Position numbers and translations under genes: made by a program. The notes beneath the pieces were generated by a model that saw nothing but the letters and a program-made list of their open reading frames with translations, was not told the DNA's origin and did not search any database. Of a DNA stretch of 64,000 nt, positions 26,365 to 35,667 are shown one piece after another. Each line of letters starts with the position of its first letter. Positions within the stretch are counted from its first letter, which is position 1. Origin of the DNA: Arthrobacter sp. ES3-54 (GTDB taxonomy: Bacteria; Actinomycetota; Actinomycetes; Actinomycetales; Micrococcaceae); assembly GCF_029504395.1 (NCBI RefSeq), contig NZ_JAQFIF010000005.1:276819-340818 (forward strand), read 5' to 3'.

Positions 26365-26668
26365 AATTGCCCGAATCTCTTGGACCTTCCGGGCACGGGG
26401 ATAAGTACACGTGACCACCCTTCGTGAGCGCGCCAACGGCGGCTCCGGACAGCGTCCGGAGCGTCACGGAACATGCGTGCACTGCCTCACCCAAAACGAG
26501 AGCGCGCATGTGGTTCGTTTGCCACAATGCACGCCCTGCTTGAGTGAAATTGACCGTAGGCCTTCCCCGACCCCGGCTAATAGTTGACCACTGTAATCGA
26601 AGCGTTATAAAGGCGCCAAGAATTTGTGCATACCCGGTATCTATGCCGGACGGCTGCAGAGGGTCGGT
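26365..26668 (-). promoter_or_regulatory. Long structured leader/upstream region of rpf
   Basis: About 300 bp lie between tatD and the chosen rpf start without a clear gene. A 9-bp perfect hairpin with a 3-nt loop (26442-26462, arms GCTCCGGAC/GTCCGGAGC) sits about 80 nt before the GTG. A second imperfect stem is formed by GCATTGTGG and CCACATGC further upstream. The distal part (26570-26650) is AT-rich and suits a promoter. I could not match a c-di-AMP riboswitch, which controls rpf genes in some actinobacteria. Confidence 0.45.
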
Positions 26669-27556
26669 TCAGTCCCAGGATCCGTACGCCCGCACGGTAT
26701 TTGCGGCGATCTGGGCGCACAGCTCGGAAAGCTCCGAACCAGTCACATCGGCCATGGCCCGGACCGTATACGGAACCATGTAGCTCGCGTTCGGGCGGCC
26801 GCGATGCGGGTGCGGGGTGAGGAAGGGCGCGTCGGTCTCGACCAGGATCCGGTCCGGCTCCGCGATGGCAAGCGCTGAGCGCAGGTCCGCCGCGTTCTTG
26901 AACGTCACGGTTCCAGCAAAGGACATGTACCAGCCCTCCGCGTTGCAGGTCCGGGCGAGGGCCTCGTCGCCGGAGAAGCAGTGGAAGACCACCCGCTCCG
27001 GGGCCCCCTCTTCGCGCAACACCTGGACGACGTCGTCATGGGCGTCGCGGTCGTGGATTTGCAGCGTCAGCCCGAGCCGTTTGGCGATGTCGATATGGCG
27101 GCGGAACGAATAGCGCTGGTGGGCCAGGCCCTCCCCCTCGGTCCGGAAGAAGTCGAGGCCGGTCTCACCGATCGCCCGGACCCTCGGATGGGCGGCCAGG
27201 GCCTCGATCTCGGCCAGGGCTTCCTCCAGTCCGCCGCGCCGGGCGTAGCCGGGCGCATCGTTGGGGTGCAGGGCAACTGCGCCAAGGAGCCGCGAATCAA
27301 GCTCAACCGCCTTGACCGTAAACCGGGACGATTCGAGGTCGCAGCCCACTTGCACCGCACCCTGGACACCCACCGCTGCGGCGGCGTCGAGGGCGTCCTT
27401 GACGCCAACCAAGAGCTCCGCGTCGGGAAAGTCCAGATGCGTGTGGTTGTCCATGACCGGCACGGGAAGTGGCTCCGGTGCCGGCGGATATCCGCTGCGT
27501 CCGGTACCGTCATCTCCGGGCGGCCGGAACGGGACGGGTGTGAGGGGATTGAGCAT
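26669..27556 (-). CDS. TatD-family metal-dependent deoxyribonuclease
   Basis: This 295-aa amidohydrolase-fold protein is probably a 3'-5' DNA exonuclease/hydrolase. Metal-binding motifs are visible: MDNHTHLDFP at the first strand, GETGLDFF with the bridging Glu, IHDRDA and FHCFSGD histidines, and ETDAPFLTP near the C-terminus. About 35 proline-rich residues precede the domain. It sits upstream of rpf, as in many actinobacteria, and is divergent from the moxR operon. Confidence 0.92.
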   Translation of the reverse strand: MLNPLTPVPFRPPGDDGTGRSGYPPAPEPLPVPVMDNHTHLDFPDAELLVGVKDALDAAAAVGVQGAVQVGCDLESSRFTVKAVELDSRLLGAVALHPNDAPGYARRGGLEEALAEIEALAAHPRVRAIGETGLDFFRTEGEGLAHQRYSFRRHIDIAKRLGLTLQIHDRDAHDDVVQVLREEGAPERVVFHCFSGDEALARTCNAEGWYMSFAGTVTFKNAADLRSALAIAEPDRILVETDAPFLTPHPHRGRPNASYMVPYTVRAMADVTGSELSELCAQIAANTVRAYGSWD

Positions 27557-27732
27557 TCATCCACCCTAACCGGCGCCGAGATTTCCCCGGAATTCTCTGT
27601 CAGGCCCGGCAGTTGTGTTAGTAGTCTGTAAGTACTCTGTTATTTCCCCGTTAGGAAACAGGCGAACGCCGCTGAGGGGTCCGGCGGCCGCTGGCGTCAG
27701 TGCCGGGACCCACCAGGGCTGAAAGGCTGCCG

Positions 27733-28881
27733 ATGGATTACCACCGCACTTCCGTAGACGACATCCTCCCCGAAGGACAGAGACTCCCGGGCCGCCCCGG
27801 CCTGGACCCGAACGCCTCCGGACACCGGGCCTCGGCGCCGGCTATGGACGAGGATGCCTTCCACTCAGCCAGTACCCGGATCCTGACGGCCATTAATACG
27901 GTCATCGACGGCAAGGCCGAAGCGGCCAAGCTGGCGCTCACCGTGCTTCTCGCCCAGGGCCATCTGCTCCTGGAAGATGTCCCGGGGGTGGGCAAGACGC
28001 TGCTGGCCAAGACCCTGGCCCGCACCATCGACTGCTCCGTCAACCGGATCCAGTTCACGCCGGACCTGCTCCCGTCCGACGTCACGGGCGTGTCCATCTA
28101 CAACCAGGCGACCCGGACCTTCGAGTTCCGGCACGGTGCGGTGTTCGCCAACATCGTCATCGGGGACGAAATCAACCGCGCCTCGGCCAAGACCCAATCA
28201 GCCCTGCTGGAGTGCATGGAGGAGCACCAGGTCACGGTGGACGGCACGTCCTACCGGCTGGATGAGCCGTTCATGGTGGTGGCGACGCAGAACCCCATCG
28301 AGATGGAAGGCACGTACCCGCTGCCGGAAGCGCAGCGGGACCGTTTCATGGCCCGGATTTCCATGGGCTACCCGGACCGTGAGTCCGAGATGGAGATGCT
28401 CGAGACCCACCAGGCATCCTCTCCGCTGGCCCGCGTGACGGCAGTGGTCACCGCGGCGGAAGTGGCCGCCATGATCGCCACGGTGCAGCAGGTCTACGTG
28501 TCCCGTTCCATCAAGGAGTACACGGTGGCCCTGGGACGGGCCACGCGTGATAGCGGGCTTCTCCGGCTCGGTGCCAGCCCGCGGTCCATGCTGCAGCTCC
28601 TGCGCGCGGCGAAGGCCACCGCCGCGCTGGAGGGCCGGGACTTCGTGCTGCCGGACGACGTCGTTAGCGTGGCCGAAGCGGTGCTCGCCCACCGGATCAT
28701 CCTCGACCGCAAGGCGGCCAGCGCGGGCGAGACGCCGCAAAGCGTCATCCGGGCCATCATCGCCAAGATCCCCGTTACGCCGGAAGTGACGGCTTCAACC
28801 AACGGAAGCGGCCGCACTGGCCGGAAGAAGGCCTCGGCCATGGCAGCCGCGCCGTCACCCAAACTGCCGAATCCGCGCTAG
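27733..28881 (+). CDS. MoxR-family AAA+ ATPase
   Basis: This 382-aa chaperone-type ATPase usually works with VWA or DUF58 partners. Walker A lies in DVPGVGKTLLAKTL, Walker B in IVIGDEINRASAKTQ, and sensor and arginine-finger regions follow (VVATQNPIEMEGTYPLPEAQ, DRF). The start was moved to the ATG at 27733 (MDYHRTSVDD), which has GAAAGG at good spacing. The first of three genes with tight spacing (14 bp, then a 4-nt overlap), it forms an operon with DUF58 and the transglutaminase gene. Confidence 0.92.
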   Translation: MDYHRTSVDDILPEGQRLPGRPGLDPNASGHRASAPAMDEDAFHSASTRILTAINTVIDGKAEAAKLALTVLLAQGHLLLEDVPGVGKTLLAKTLARTIDCSVNRIQFTPDLLPSDVTGVSIYNQATRTFEFRHGAVFANIVIGDEINRASAKTQSALLECMEEHQVTVDGTSYRLDEPFMVVATQNPIEMEGTYPLPEAQRDRFMARISMGYPDRESEMEMLETHQASSPLARVTAVVTAAEVAAMIATVQQVYVSRSIKEYTVALGRATRDSGLLRLGASPRSMLQLLRAAKATAALEGRDFVLPDDVVSVAEAVLAHRIILDRKAASAGETPQSVIRAIIAKIPVTPEVTASTNGSGRTGRKKASAMAAAPSPKLPNPR

Positions 28882-28895
28882 GGAATGGGTCCGCC

Positions 28896-30365
28896 GTGGC
28901 GTTGAGGGATCGGTTGCCCGGACACTTCTTCAGCACCCGTGGCTGGGGCCTTCTCGGCGCGGGCGCGCTGTCCCTGCTGGCCGCGCAGATCATGGGACGC
29001 CGGGATCTGCTGGCGCTGGCCGTACTGCTGCTGGTCCTGCCCGTGCTGGCCCTGGCCGGAACCCGCGTCCTGAAGCCGAGGTTCCAGGTTTACCGCGAAT
29101 TCAGCCCGTCGCCGGTCGAAACGTCGGCGCGCACCACGGTCCGGCTGGCCGTCGCGCGGACCGGGGCCGGGGCGGGCCACGCGATTATGGAGGAACACTT
29201 GCCGGCCCGGTTCGGCGAATCCCCCGTCTTCAGGTTCCCGGCACGTGCGGCTGCGGCCGGCACCAGCCGCTATGAGTACCACCTTCGCTCGCCCCGGCGG
29301 GGCCAGTTCCTGATTGGGCCTGTGACGGCGGAGTTCAGCGACCCCTTCGGGCTGTCCTTCCACCGCCACGCGATTGACGACGGCGACCTCCTCACCGTGA
29401 CGCCCGCCGCCGTGGAGCTCCCCGAGACGGGCCTCGCAGGCGCCCGCGGACACGACGGCGTCACACCCACGCGGGCCCGGGCCAATCCCAGCGACGATGA
29501 CGTCATGACCCGCGAATACCGCCACGGGGATCCGCTGCGCCGAGTGCACTGGGCCGCGACCGCCCGCCACGGGTCCCTCATGGTGCGGCAGGAGGAGTCC
29601 GTCACCACCCCCGAGGCGACCGTCATCCTGGATCAGCGCCTCTCGGCTTATCCCCACGGCGTGTTTGGCCACAGCGCCCTGTCCCCGGGCGGCCACTCGG
29701 GCAACGGGGAGGGGGACGGCCATGATTTGCTGACCTGCGACGCCTTCGAGTGGGCTGTCACGGCGGCGATGTCGATCGGCGCGCACCTGGCGGAACGCAA
29801 CTACTCGCTGCGGTTCCTGGACACCGCCGGTGCGCCCGCCTTCCGGAATTCGCCGTCCGCTCCCGATCCGGAAGCCGAGGCATACACCGGAACGGCCGGG
29901 CTGCAGTCCATCGCGGAAAGCCTGGCCGCCATCCAACTTTCCGGCCCGCACCACCCGCACCACCACACCCAACAGCACCGTGATCGCGCCCCGCAGCCCC
30001 GCCCGCGGGAGGCTGCGGCGGGAGCCCCGCAGGTCTTCGACGACGCCCTGATGGACAAGCTTTCGGCCCACCGGCTGCGGGGACCGGTCCTGGCGATCCT
30101 GGGCAGCCTGTCCCCGGCGGAGGCCCGGGCGCTGTCACCGGCGGCCGGGTTCGGCGCGAACGCATTTGCGCTGCTGGTCATGGACCACGCACAGGATTCC
30201 GGTGAGATGCCCGAGGTACTGGAGGCGTTGCGGCTGGGCGGATGGCGGGCCGTGGCGGTAACTGCGCGGAGCTCGCTGCCGGACGCATGGGCAGCCTTTG
30301 ACCAGGCAGACCCGGCGATGTCCGCTGCGGCCGACGTCCGCCGCGGCGTAGGGGGCCGGCCATGA
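28896..30365 (+). CDS. DUF58 domain-containing protein
   Basis: This 489-aa membrane-associated protein has two short N-terminal hydrophobic segments (WGLLGAGALSLLAAQ, LALAVLLLVLPVLALAG) followed by a beta-rich ectodomain-like part and the DUF58 core REYRHGDPLRRVHW. DUF58 proteins have a VWA-like fold and pair with MoxR ATPases. A Gly/His-rich insertion with HHPHHHTQQH lies near residues 350-360. The GTG start is 14 bp after moxR; the stop overlaps the next start (ATGA). The biochemical role is unknown. Confidence 0.88.
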   Translation: MALRDRLPGHFFSTRGWGLLGAGALSLLAAQIMGRRDLLALAVLLLVLPVLALAGTRVLKPRFQVYREFSPSPVETSARTTVRLAVARTGAGAGHAIMEEHLPARFGESPVFRFPARAAAAGTSRYEYHLRSPRRGQFLIGPVTAEFSDPFGLSFHRHAIDDGDLLTVTPAAVELPETGLAGARGHDGVTPTRARANPSDDDVMTREYRHGDPLRRVHWAATARHGSLMVRQEESVTTPEATVILDQRLSAYPHGVFGHSALSPGGHSGNGEGDGHDLLTCDAFEWAVTAAMSIGAHLAERNYSLRFLDTAGAPAFRNSPSAPDPEAEAYTGTAGLQSIAESLAAIQLSGPHHPHHHTQQHRDRAPQPRPREAAAGAPQVFDDALMDKLSAHRLRGPVLAILGSLSPAEARALSPAAGFGANAFALLVMDHAQDSGEMPEVLEALRLGGWRAVAVTARSSLPDAWAAFDQADPAMSAAADVRRGVGGRP

Positions 30366-32893
30366 CACTCGCACCGCACCGCAGCTCCGGATCTGGCACC
30401 GGCACGGCCGGCAAGGAAGAACCGACAGTCCTGTCCCCCGGCGCGGCGCCCCGGCCGGACGGACCCGGCGCCCAGCCCTGGGTGATGGGAACCGCCGTCG
30501 CGGTGGCAGTCGCGGGCGCCGCCCTCGGCTTCAACGGCGTCTTGCGTGGGTGGGCCTGGTACTCCCCGGTCTTCAGCACCGTTCTCTCCGTCGCGTTCTC
30601 CATGGCAATGCTCCGGTCGTTGCGGGCCCGGACATGGCTCGTCGCTGCCGGCGGCCTGGTGGCGCTCATAGTGGCACTGACCTTCATTTTCTTCCGGCAG
30701 CACAGCATTGCCGGGTTCATCCCGTCCCCGGAGACCATGAGTTACCTGGGGAAGTTCCTCCGGCGGGCCAGCGAAACCGTCCTTGCCGAGAGCACCCCGG
30801 TGGCCCCCAACGCCGGAATCGTGATGTTGATCTGCGCGGTGCTCGGGCTGTTGGTGATCCTCATCGATGCGCTGGCGTTCCCGCTGGCACTGCCGGCCAC
30901 AAGCGGGCTGGGGATCCTGGCCATTCTCGTAGTGCCGGCCATGGTCAAACCGCAAAGCGTGGGAGTGCTGGGGTTCGTGGGCGCCGCCGTCGGGTATCTG
31001 CTGATTCTCGGGTGTAGCCATTGGTTCACGCCGGATGCCCGCACCCTGGCCGACACCGCCCGGAACCCCGGGCAATTCCGGCGCGGAGCGGTCACAGCCG
31101 TCGCGGCGCTGACCGTCACGCTGCTGCTGCAGCCTGTCATCCCGGGATTCGACCAGGGCACGTTCCCGCAGGGCTCGCGGCTGAACCCCTTCGGCGGCGC
31201 CACCGGCCTGAATCCGATGATCAGCCTGGGCAACAGCCTGCGCAGCCCCTCGGGCGAGGGCCGGATCACCTTCGCCACGAACTCGCCGACGACGCCGTAC
31301 CTGCGGTCGGTGACGGTGGACAGCTTCGACGGCGATTCCTGGGCACCTGATGACCGGGAGTCCACCCGGCAACCCGGGACCGGCAGGATCGAGTCCGGGC
31401 TGGATAGGGCCCCGACAGAGCTCCGCGTGATCACGGCCGTCAACACCGGCCAGTACACGAGCCCGTACCTGCCGGCACCGTACGCGCCGGAAGCCGTCAA
31501 CGGCCTCACTGGGCGCTGGAGCTGGGATCCTGCCACGCTGAGCATCAAGGGGGTCGACACGAACTCCCGCGACCAGCAGTACATGGTCACGTCCGTTACC
31601 CCGCAGCTCACGGCGGCGCTGCTGGCCGGGGCCTCCGAACCGGTGCGCGGGATCCCGGAACAGTTCCTGCGGCAACCGTCGAACGTTCCGGAGGTTGTGA
31701 GCAGCACGGCCAAGACCGTGACGGCAGGAGCCGCCTCGCCGTATGCGAAGGCCATGGCCATCCAGCGGTTCCTGCGCTCCACCGAGTTCAGCTACTCCCT
31801 GCAGTCCCCTGTGCAGGGCGGCTACGACGGCAACGGCTTGTCAGTGCTGGCGGACTTCCTGAACCAAAAGAGCGGCTACTGCATTCATTTCGCCTCTGCC
31901 ATGGCCGTGATGGCCAGGCTGGAGGGCATTCCCAGCAGGATCGCCGTGGGCTACGCTCCCGGACGCCCCACCGGGGCCACGGTGGCGGTCTCGGGCCAGG
32001 GTCCGCTTCCGGAGTTCGAAGTCGATGCCCGTGACGCCCATGCCTGGCCGGAACTCTACTTCCAGGGCGTCGGCTGGGTCGCGTTTGAGCCGACGCCGTC
32101 CCGCGGCCTCGTCCCGGCCTACGCCACGGACGCCTCCCTGCCCAGCGGCGCCAGCACCAACGAACGCAACGATGCCCTGACCCCCGGGGACGGTTCCACG
32201 CACGCCCCGGTCCCGGCCCCCGGCACGGTTCCGTTGCCCGGAACCGGGACGCCGGCGCTCGGGGACGCGCAAGCGGCACGGGCGCTGTACGGCGTTGGTG
32301 CGGTGCTGCTGCTGGCGCTGCTGCTGGCTTCCCCGCGGCTGGTGCGCAGCGGTTTGCGGCGCCGCAGGCTGAGGACGGCGGCCCGCGGCTATCCCGGCGC
32401 CACCGCCGGACCGGCTCTGCCGGCCTGGGCTGAACTACGGGATCTGGCCACGGATTACGGCGTGTCCCCCGGAGCGAGCGAGACGCCGCGGCATTTCTCG
32501 CAGCGGTTGCGCTCCTCGGCAGCGTTGGGGGAACCCGGCGGCGCGGATGGGCCCGGGCAACGGGCAGCGGCCGCCCTGACCGAGGACTTTGAACGTGAGC
32601 AATACGGCCGGCCGGGGGGCGCCGCCGGACCGGCGCAGACCGCAGAGTCCGCGGATCCGGCCGATTCCGCCGCGGCCAGGATCGCCCTGGTGCAGGCCTC
32701 GCTGCGGGCCAACGCGAGGCCCTTGGTGCGTCTGCGCGCGGCCTGGCTGCCGCCGTCGGTCATGTCCAGCTGGCGGCGGATCCTCCCGGCGCCCCGCCGG
32801 ATCCTCTCCCGGACAGCACAACGCACCCGGCGGGGACTCGCGGAATCCTGGGGGAAGATCCGCAACTCCGTTCGCCGGGTGCGCCGCGGCTAG
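30362..32893 (+). CDS. TgpA-like membrane transglutaminase-domain protein
   Basis: The 843-aa product has a cluster of about six N-terminal membrane segments (residues about 40-260), an extracytoplasmic transglutaminase-like core and another membrane segment (GVGAVLLLALLLASP) before a cytoplasmic tail. The core holds the papain-like Cys in SGYCIHFASAMAVMARL and the His/Asp region DARDAHAWPELYF followed by GWVAFEPTPS. Such proteins accompany MoxR and DUF58 in many bacteria. Substrates are unknown; envelope-protein processing or cross-linking is the usual guess. It is convergent with gabD, only 9 bp apart. Confidence 0.88.
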   Translation: MTLAPHRSSGSGTGTAGKEEPTVLSPGAAPRPDGPGAQPWVMGTAVAVAVAGAALGFNGVLRGWAWYSPVFSTVLSVAFSMAMLRSLRARTWLVAAGGLVALIVALTFIFFRQHSIAGFIPSPETMSYLGKFLRRASETVLAESTPVAPNAGIVMLICAVLGLLVILIDALAFPLALPATSGLGILAILVVPAMVKPQSVGVLGFVGAAVGYLLILGCSHWFTPDARTLADTARNPGQFRRGAVTAVAALTVTLLLQPVIPGFDQGTFPQGSRLNPFGGATGLNPMISLGNSLRSPSGEGRITFATNSPTTPYLRSVTVDSFDGDSWAPDDRESTRQPGTGRIESGLDRAPTELRVITAVNTGQYTSPYLPAPYAPEAVNGLTGRWSWDPATLSIKGVDTNSRDQQYMVTSVTPQLTAALLAGASEPVRGIPEQFLRQPSNVPEVVSSTAKTVTAGAASPYAKAMAIQRFLRSTEFSYSLQSPVQGGYDGNGLSVLADFLNQKSGYCIHFASAMAVMARLEGIPSRIAVGYAPGRPTGATVAVSGQGPLPEFEVDARDAHAWPELYFQGVGWVAFEPTPSRGLVPAYATDASLPSGASTNERNDALTPGDGSTHAPVPAPGTVPLPGTGTPALGDAQAARALYGVGAVLLLALLLASPRLVRSGLRRRRLRTAARGYPGATAGPALPAWAELRDLATDYGVSPGASETPRHFSQRLRSSAALGEPGGADGPGQRAAAALTEDFEREQYGRPGGAAGPAQTAESADPADSAAARIALVQASLRANARPLVRLRAAWLPPSVMSSWRRILPAPRRILSRTAQRTRRGLAESWGKIRNSVRRVRRG

Positions 32894-32902
32894 GTCGGGT
32901 GC

Positions 32903-34402
32903 TTAGCCGGCGTAGGGGTCGGCGATGCCGATGTACTGGGTGTAGAGGTATTCCTCGATGCCCTCGAGGCCGCCTTCGCGGCCCAGGCCGGACTGCTTGA
33001 CGCCGCCGAACGGGGCGGCAGCGTTGGAGACCACGCCGGCGTTCAGGCCCAGCATGCCGGTCTCGAGCCGTTCGCCCATCCGGATGCCCCGGTTCAGGTC
33101 CCGGGTGAAGACGTAGGCCACAAGCCCGTACTCGGTGTTGTTCGCGAGCCGGATGGCCTCGTCCTCGGTGCCGAAGGTGATGATCGGGGCGACGGGTCCG
33201 AAGATTTCCTCGGACAGGATCCGGGTGCCCTCGGTGACGCCGGTGAGGAGGGTGGGCTGGTAGAAGTAGCCCGGGCCCTCGACGGCGGAGCCGCCGGTCA
33301 CCGCGACCGCGCCGGCGGCGACGGCGTCTGTGACGAGCTCGTGGACCTTGTCCCGGCTCTTGGCATCGATCAGCGGGCCCACCTTGGATTCGGCCTCGGT
33401 GCCCCGCGCGGTGGTCATGCCCGCCATCTTCGCGGCGAACTTCTCCGCGAACTCCTGGGCGACGGATTCGTGCACGATGAACCGGTTCGCCGCGGTGCAG
33501 GCCTCGCCCATGTTCCGCAGCTTCGCCAGCATCGCCCCGGCGACGGCGGCATCGACGTCGGCGTCCTCGAACACCACGAACGGGGCGTTCCCGCCGAGCT
33601 CCATCGAGGTCCGCAGCACCGTCTCGGAGGCATCCGCGAGCAGCCGGCGGCCGACCTCGGTGGAGCCGGTGAAGGACAGCTTCCGCAGCCGGGAGTCCTT
33701 GATCAGCGGCCCGGTCGTGGCACCGGCGGTGGAGGTCGGGATGACGTTCAGGACACCAGCGGGCAGCCCGGCCTCAAGCATCACGGCCGCGAACAGCTGG
33801 GACGTCAGCGGGGTCAGGTTCGCGGACTTGAGCACCATGGTGCAGCCGGCGGCGACGGCCGGGGCGATCTTGCGGGTCGCCATGGCGAGCGGGAAGTTCC
33901 ACGGCGTGATCAAAAGGCACGGGCCCACCGGCTTCTTGGTCACCAGCAGCCGGGACTTCCCGTCCGGGGACACCGAGTACCGGCCGAAGGCGCGGACGGC
34001 TTCCTCGGAGAACCAGCGCAGGAACTCCGCACCGTACGTGACCTCGCCCCGGGCCTCGGCCAAAGGCTTGCCCATCTCCAGGGTCATCAGTAACGCGAAG
34101 TCCTCCGCGCGGGCCGTGACCATCTCGAAGGCGCGGCGCAGGATCTCACCGCGTTCCCGGGGCGGGACCTTCGCCCAGGACTCCTGCGCGGCGGCGGCCG
34201 CGTCCAGGGCCGCCTTGCCGTCCTCGGGACCGGCGTCGGCAATGCTGAGCAGGACCTTCCCGGTGGCCGGGTCCTCGACGTCGAAGGTCTTCCCGGACGC
34301 GGCCGGACGCCACTCGCCGTTGATCAGCAGGCCCGTCGGAACGGACGCCAGCAGGGCACTCTCCCGCTCGGCGGAAACAATAGGCTGGGCAGTTACAGTC
34401 AT
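32903..34402 (-). CDS. gabD: NAD(P)-dependent succinate-semialdehyde dehydrogenase (ALDH superfamily)
   Basis: This 499-aa enzyme is expected to oxidise succinate semialdehyde to succinate at the end of GABA breakdown. ALDH signatures are clear: TPWNFPLAMATRK, the cofactor segment SFTGSTEVGRRL, the general base Glu in MELGGNAPFVV, the catalytic Cys in GEACTAANRF and EEIFGPVAP. The substrate assignment rests on overall resemblance to GabD-type sequences; no GABA transaminase is nearby. The ATG has a modest Shine-Dalgarno sequence. Confidence 0.85.
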   Translation of the reverse strand: MTVTAQPIVSAERESALLASVPTGLLINGEWRPAASGKTFDVEDPATGKVLLSIADAGPEDGKAALDAAAAAQESWAKVPPRERGEILRRAFEMVTARAEDFALLMTLEMGKPLAEARGEVTYGAEFLRWFSEEAVRAFGRYSVSPDGKSRLLVTKKPVGPCLLITPWNFPLAMATRKIAPAVAAGCTMVLKSANLTPLTSQLFAAVMLEAGLPAGVLNVIPTSTAGATTGPLIKDSRLRKLSFTGSTEVGRRLLADASETVLRTSMELGGNAPFVVFEDADVDAAVAGAMLAKLRNMGEACTAANRFIVHESVAQEFAEKFAAKMAGMTTARGTEAESKVGPLIDAKSRDKVHELVTDAVAAGAVAVTGGSAVEGPGYFYQPTLLTGVTEGTRILSEEIFGPVAPIITFGTEDEAIRLANNTEYGLVAYVFTRDLNRGIRMGERLETGMLGLNAGVVSNAAAPFGGVKQSGLGREGGLEGIEEYLYTQYIGIADPYAG

Positions 34403-34674
34403 AATGACTCCCTCGTCAGCAATTCGGTTGGCCCTAGTTTCTTGGCACTAGTTTGTTTGAATTAGTTATTGGTGTCGGCGCACGTTCCCGCAGGCAGGCC
34501 CGGGCGTCTGGATTACTGCCACGGTACTGCCGCGCTCACGGGCAAGTCTATGCATGGGCGCACTACCCGATCCAGAATATGCTGTGCAGCTGCACAACCG
34601 CTCCGTGCCACCCGTGGGGGCTCGATCCAGCTGGGCCGGCGCGGGTTACAGGCGCCGGGAGCACACCGCGTTTA
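34403..34674. promoter_or_regulatory. Upstream region of gabD with phased AGTTW repeats and a 14-bp palindrome
   Basis: AGTTT at 34436 and 34450 and AGTTA at 34464 are spaced exactly 14 bp apart within an AT-rich stretch 35-65 bp upstream of the gabD ATG. Farther up, TGTGCAGCTGCACA (34583-34596) is a perfect 14-bp palindrome. No gene is evident between gabD and the rsmI stop. These are candidate regulator sites. Confidence 0.4.
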
Positions 34675-35610
34675 TCACCGCGCGGCGAGGACCGCGGCAT
34701 AGAGTTCGCGCTTGCTGACTTTCGCGTCGTCGGCCACTGCGGACACGGCCTCCTTCAACCGGATGCCTTGGGCTATCAGCCCGTTGACGGCAGCCACGTG
34801 ATCCTCGGGACGGCCTGGTTCGCGTTCAGGAGCGCCGCCCACCACCACCGCGATTTCGCCGCGCACCTCGTTGGTCTCGGCCCATTCGAGCAGCTCGCGC
34901 AGGGTGCCGCGGATGACCTCTTCGTAGGTCTTGGTGAGTTCCCGGCACACCGCGGCCCTGCGGTCGGCGCCGAAGCTTTCGCGCAGGGCCCGCAGCATGG
35001 GTTCGAGCCGGTGCGGCGCCTCGAAAAACACCATGGTGCGCCGCTCGGCGTCGAGCTCCGCCAGCCGCGAGGAGCGTTCACCCGCCTTGCGGGGCAGGAA
35101 TCCCTCGAAGCAAAAGCGGTCCGTCGGCAGGCCGGAAAGGGCCAGCGCGGTCAGCACGGCGGACGGTCCCGGCGCCGCGGTGACGGTGAGGCCGGCCGCT
35201 ACGGCGCCTTCAACCAGCCGGAACCCCGGGTCCGAGACGGAGGGCATGCCGGCGTCGGTCACCATGACCAGGGTCTTGCCGGCCCGGACTTGGTCCAGCA
35301 GGTCGGCAGTCTTGGCAGCCTCATTGTGCTCGTGATAGCTGATGATCCGGCCGGCCACGGTGATGCCAAGGTTCTGCACGAGGCGGTGCAGCCTCCGGGT
35401 GTCCTCCGCGGCGACGATGTCCGCCGTCGTCAGCAGCTCCACGAGCCGCGCCGAGGCATCTCCCGCATTGCCGATCGGCGTCGCCGCGAGGACGATCCTG
35501 CCGGGTCCGCCAGCGGCGGGAACACCAGCGGCCGGAACGACGGCGACGGCATCGTCGTCGAGAGGAGGATCGAGGGGAGGAAGAGGGGAGGTGCTGGGTT
35601 CGTGGTCCAC
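34675..35610 (-). CDS. rsmI: 16S rRNA (cytidine1402-2'-O)-methyltransferase
   Basis: This 311-aa tetrapyrrole-methylase-fold enzyme methylates the ribose of C1402 in the ribosomal P site. Motifs seen are LAATPIGNAGDASARL, AAEDTRRLHRLVQ, YHEHNE, VTDAGMPSVSDPGFRLV and GPSAVLTALALSGLP. A Pro/Asp-rich stretch of about 35 residues precedes the domain, so an internal start is possible. It is divergent from the protein O-mannosyltransferase gene, with 57 bp between starts. Confidence 0.93.
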   Translation of the reverse strand: MDHEPSTSPLPPLDPPLDDDAVAVVPAAGVPAAGGPGRIVLAATPIGNAGDASARLVELLTTADIVAAEDTRRLHRLVQNLGITVAGRIISYHEHNEAAKTADLLDQVRAGKTLVMVTDAGMPSVSDPGFRLVEGAVAAGLTVTAAPGPSAVLTALALSGLPTDRFCFEGFLPRKAGERSSRLAELDAERRTMVFFEAPHRLEPMLRALRESFGADRRAAVCRELTKTYEEVIRGTLRELLEWAETNEVRGEIAVVVGGAPEREPGRPEDHVAAVNGLIAQGIRLKEAVSAVADDAKVSKRELYAAVLAAR

Positions 35611-35667
35611 AGGACCAGCCTACTGCCGCCGGCGCGCAGCCCTGCGAGCACAGCTGCGAAAGGTAGC

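Noticed and set aside
26365..26668. c-di-AMP riboswitch upstream of rpf
   Set aside because: Stems exist, but the conserved sequence elements could not be matched by eye; kept only as a structured leader.
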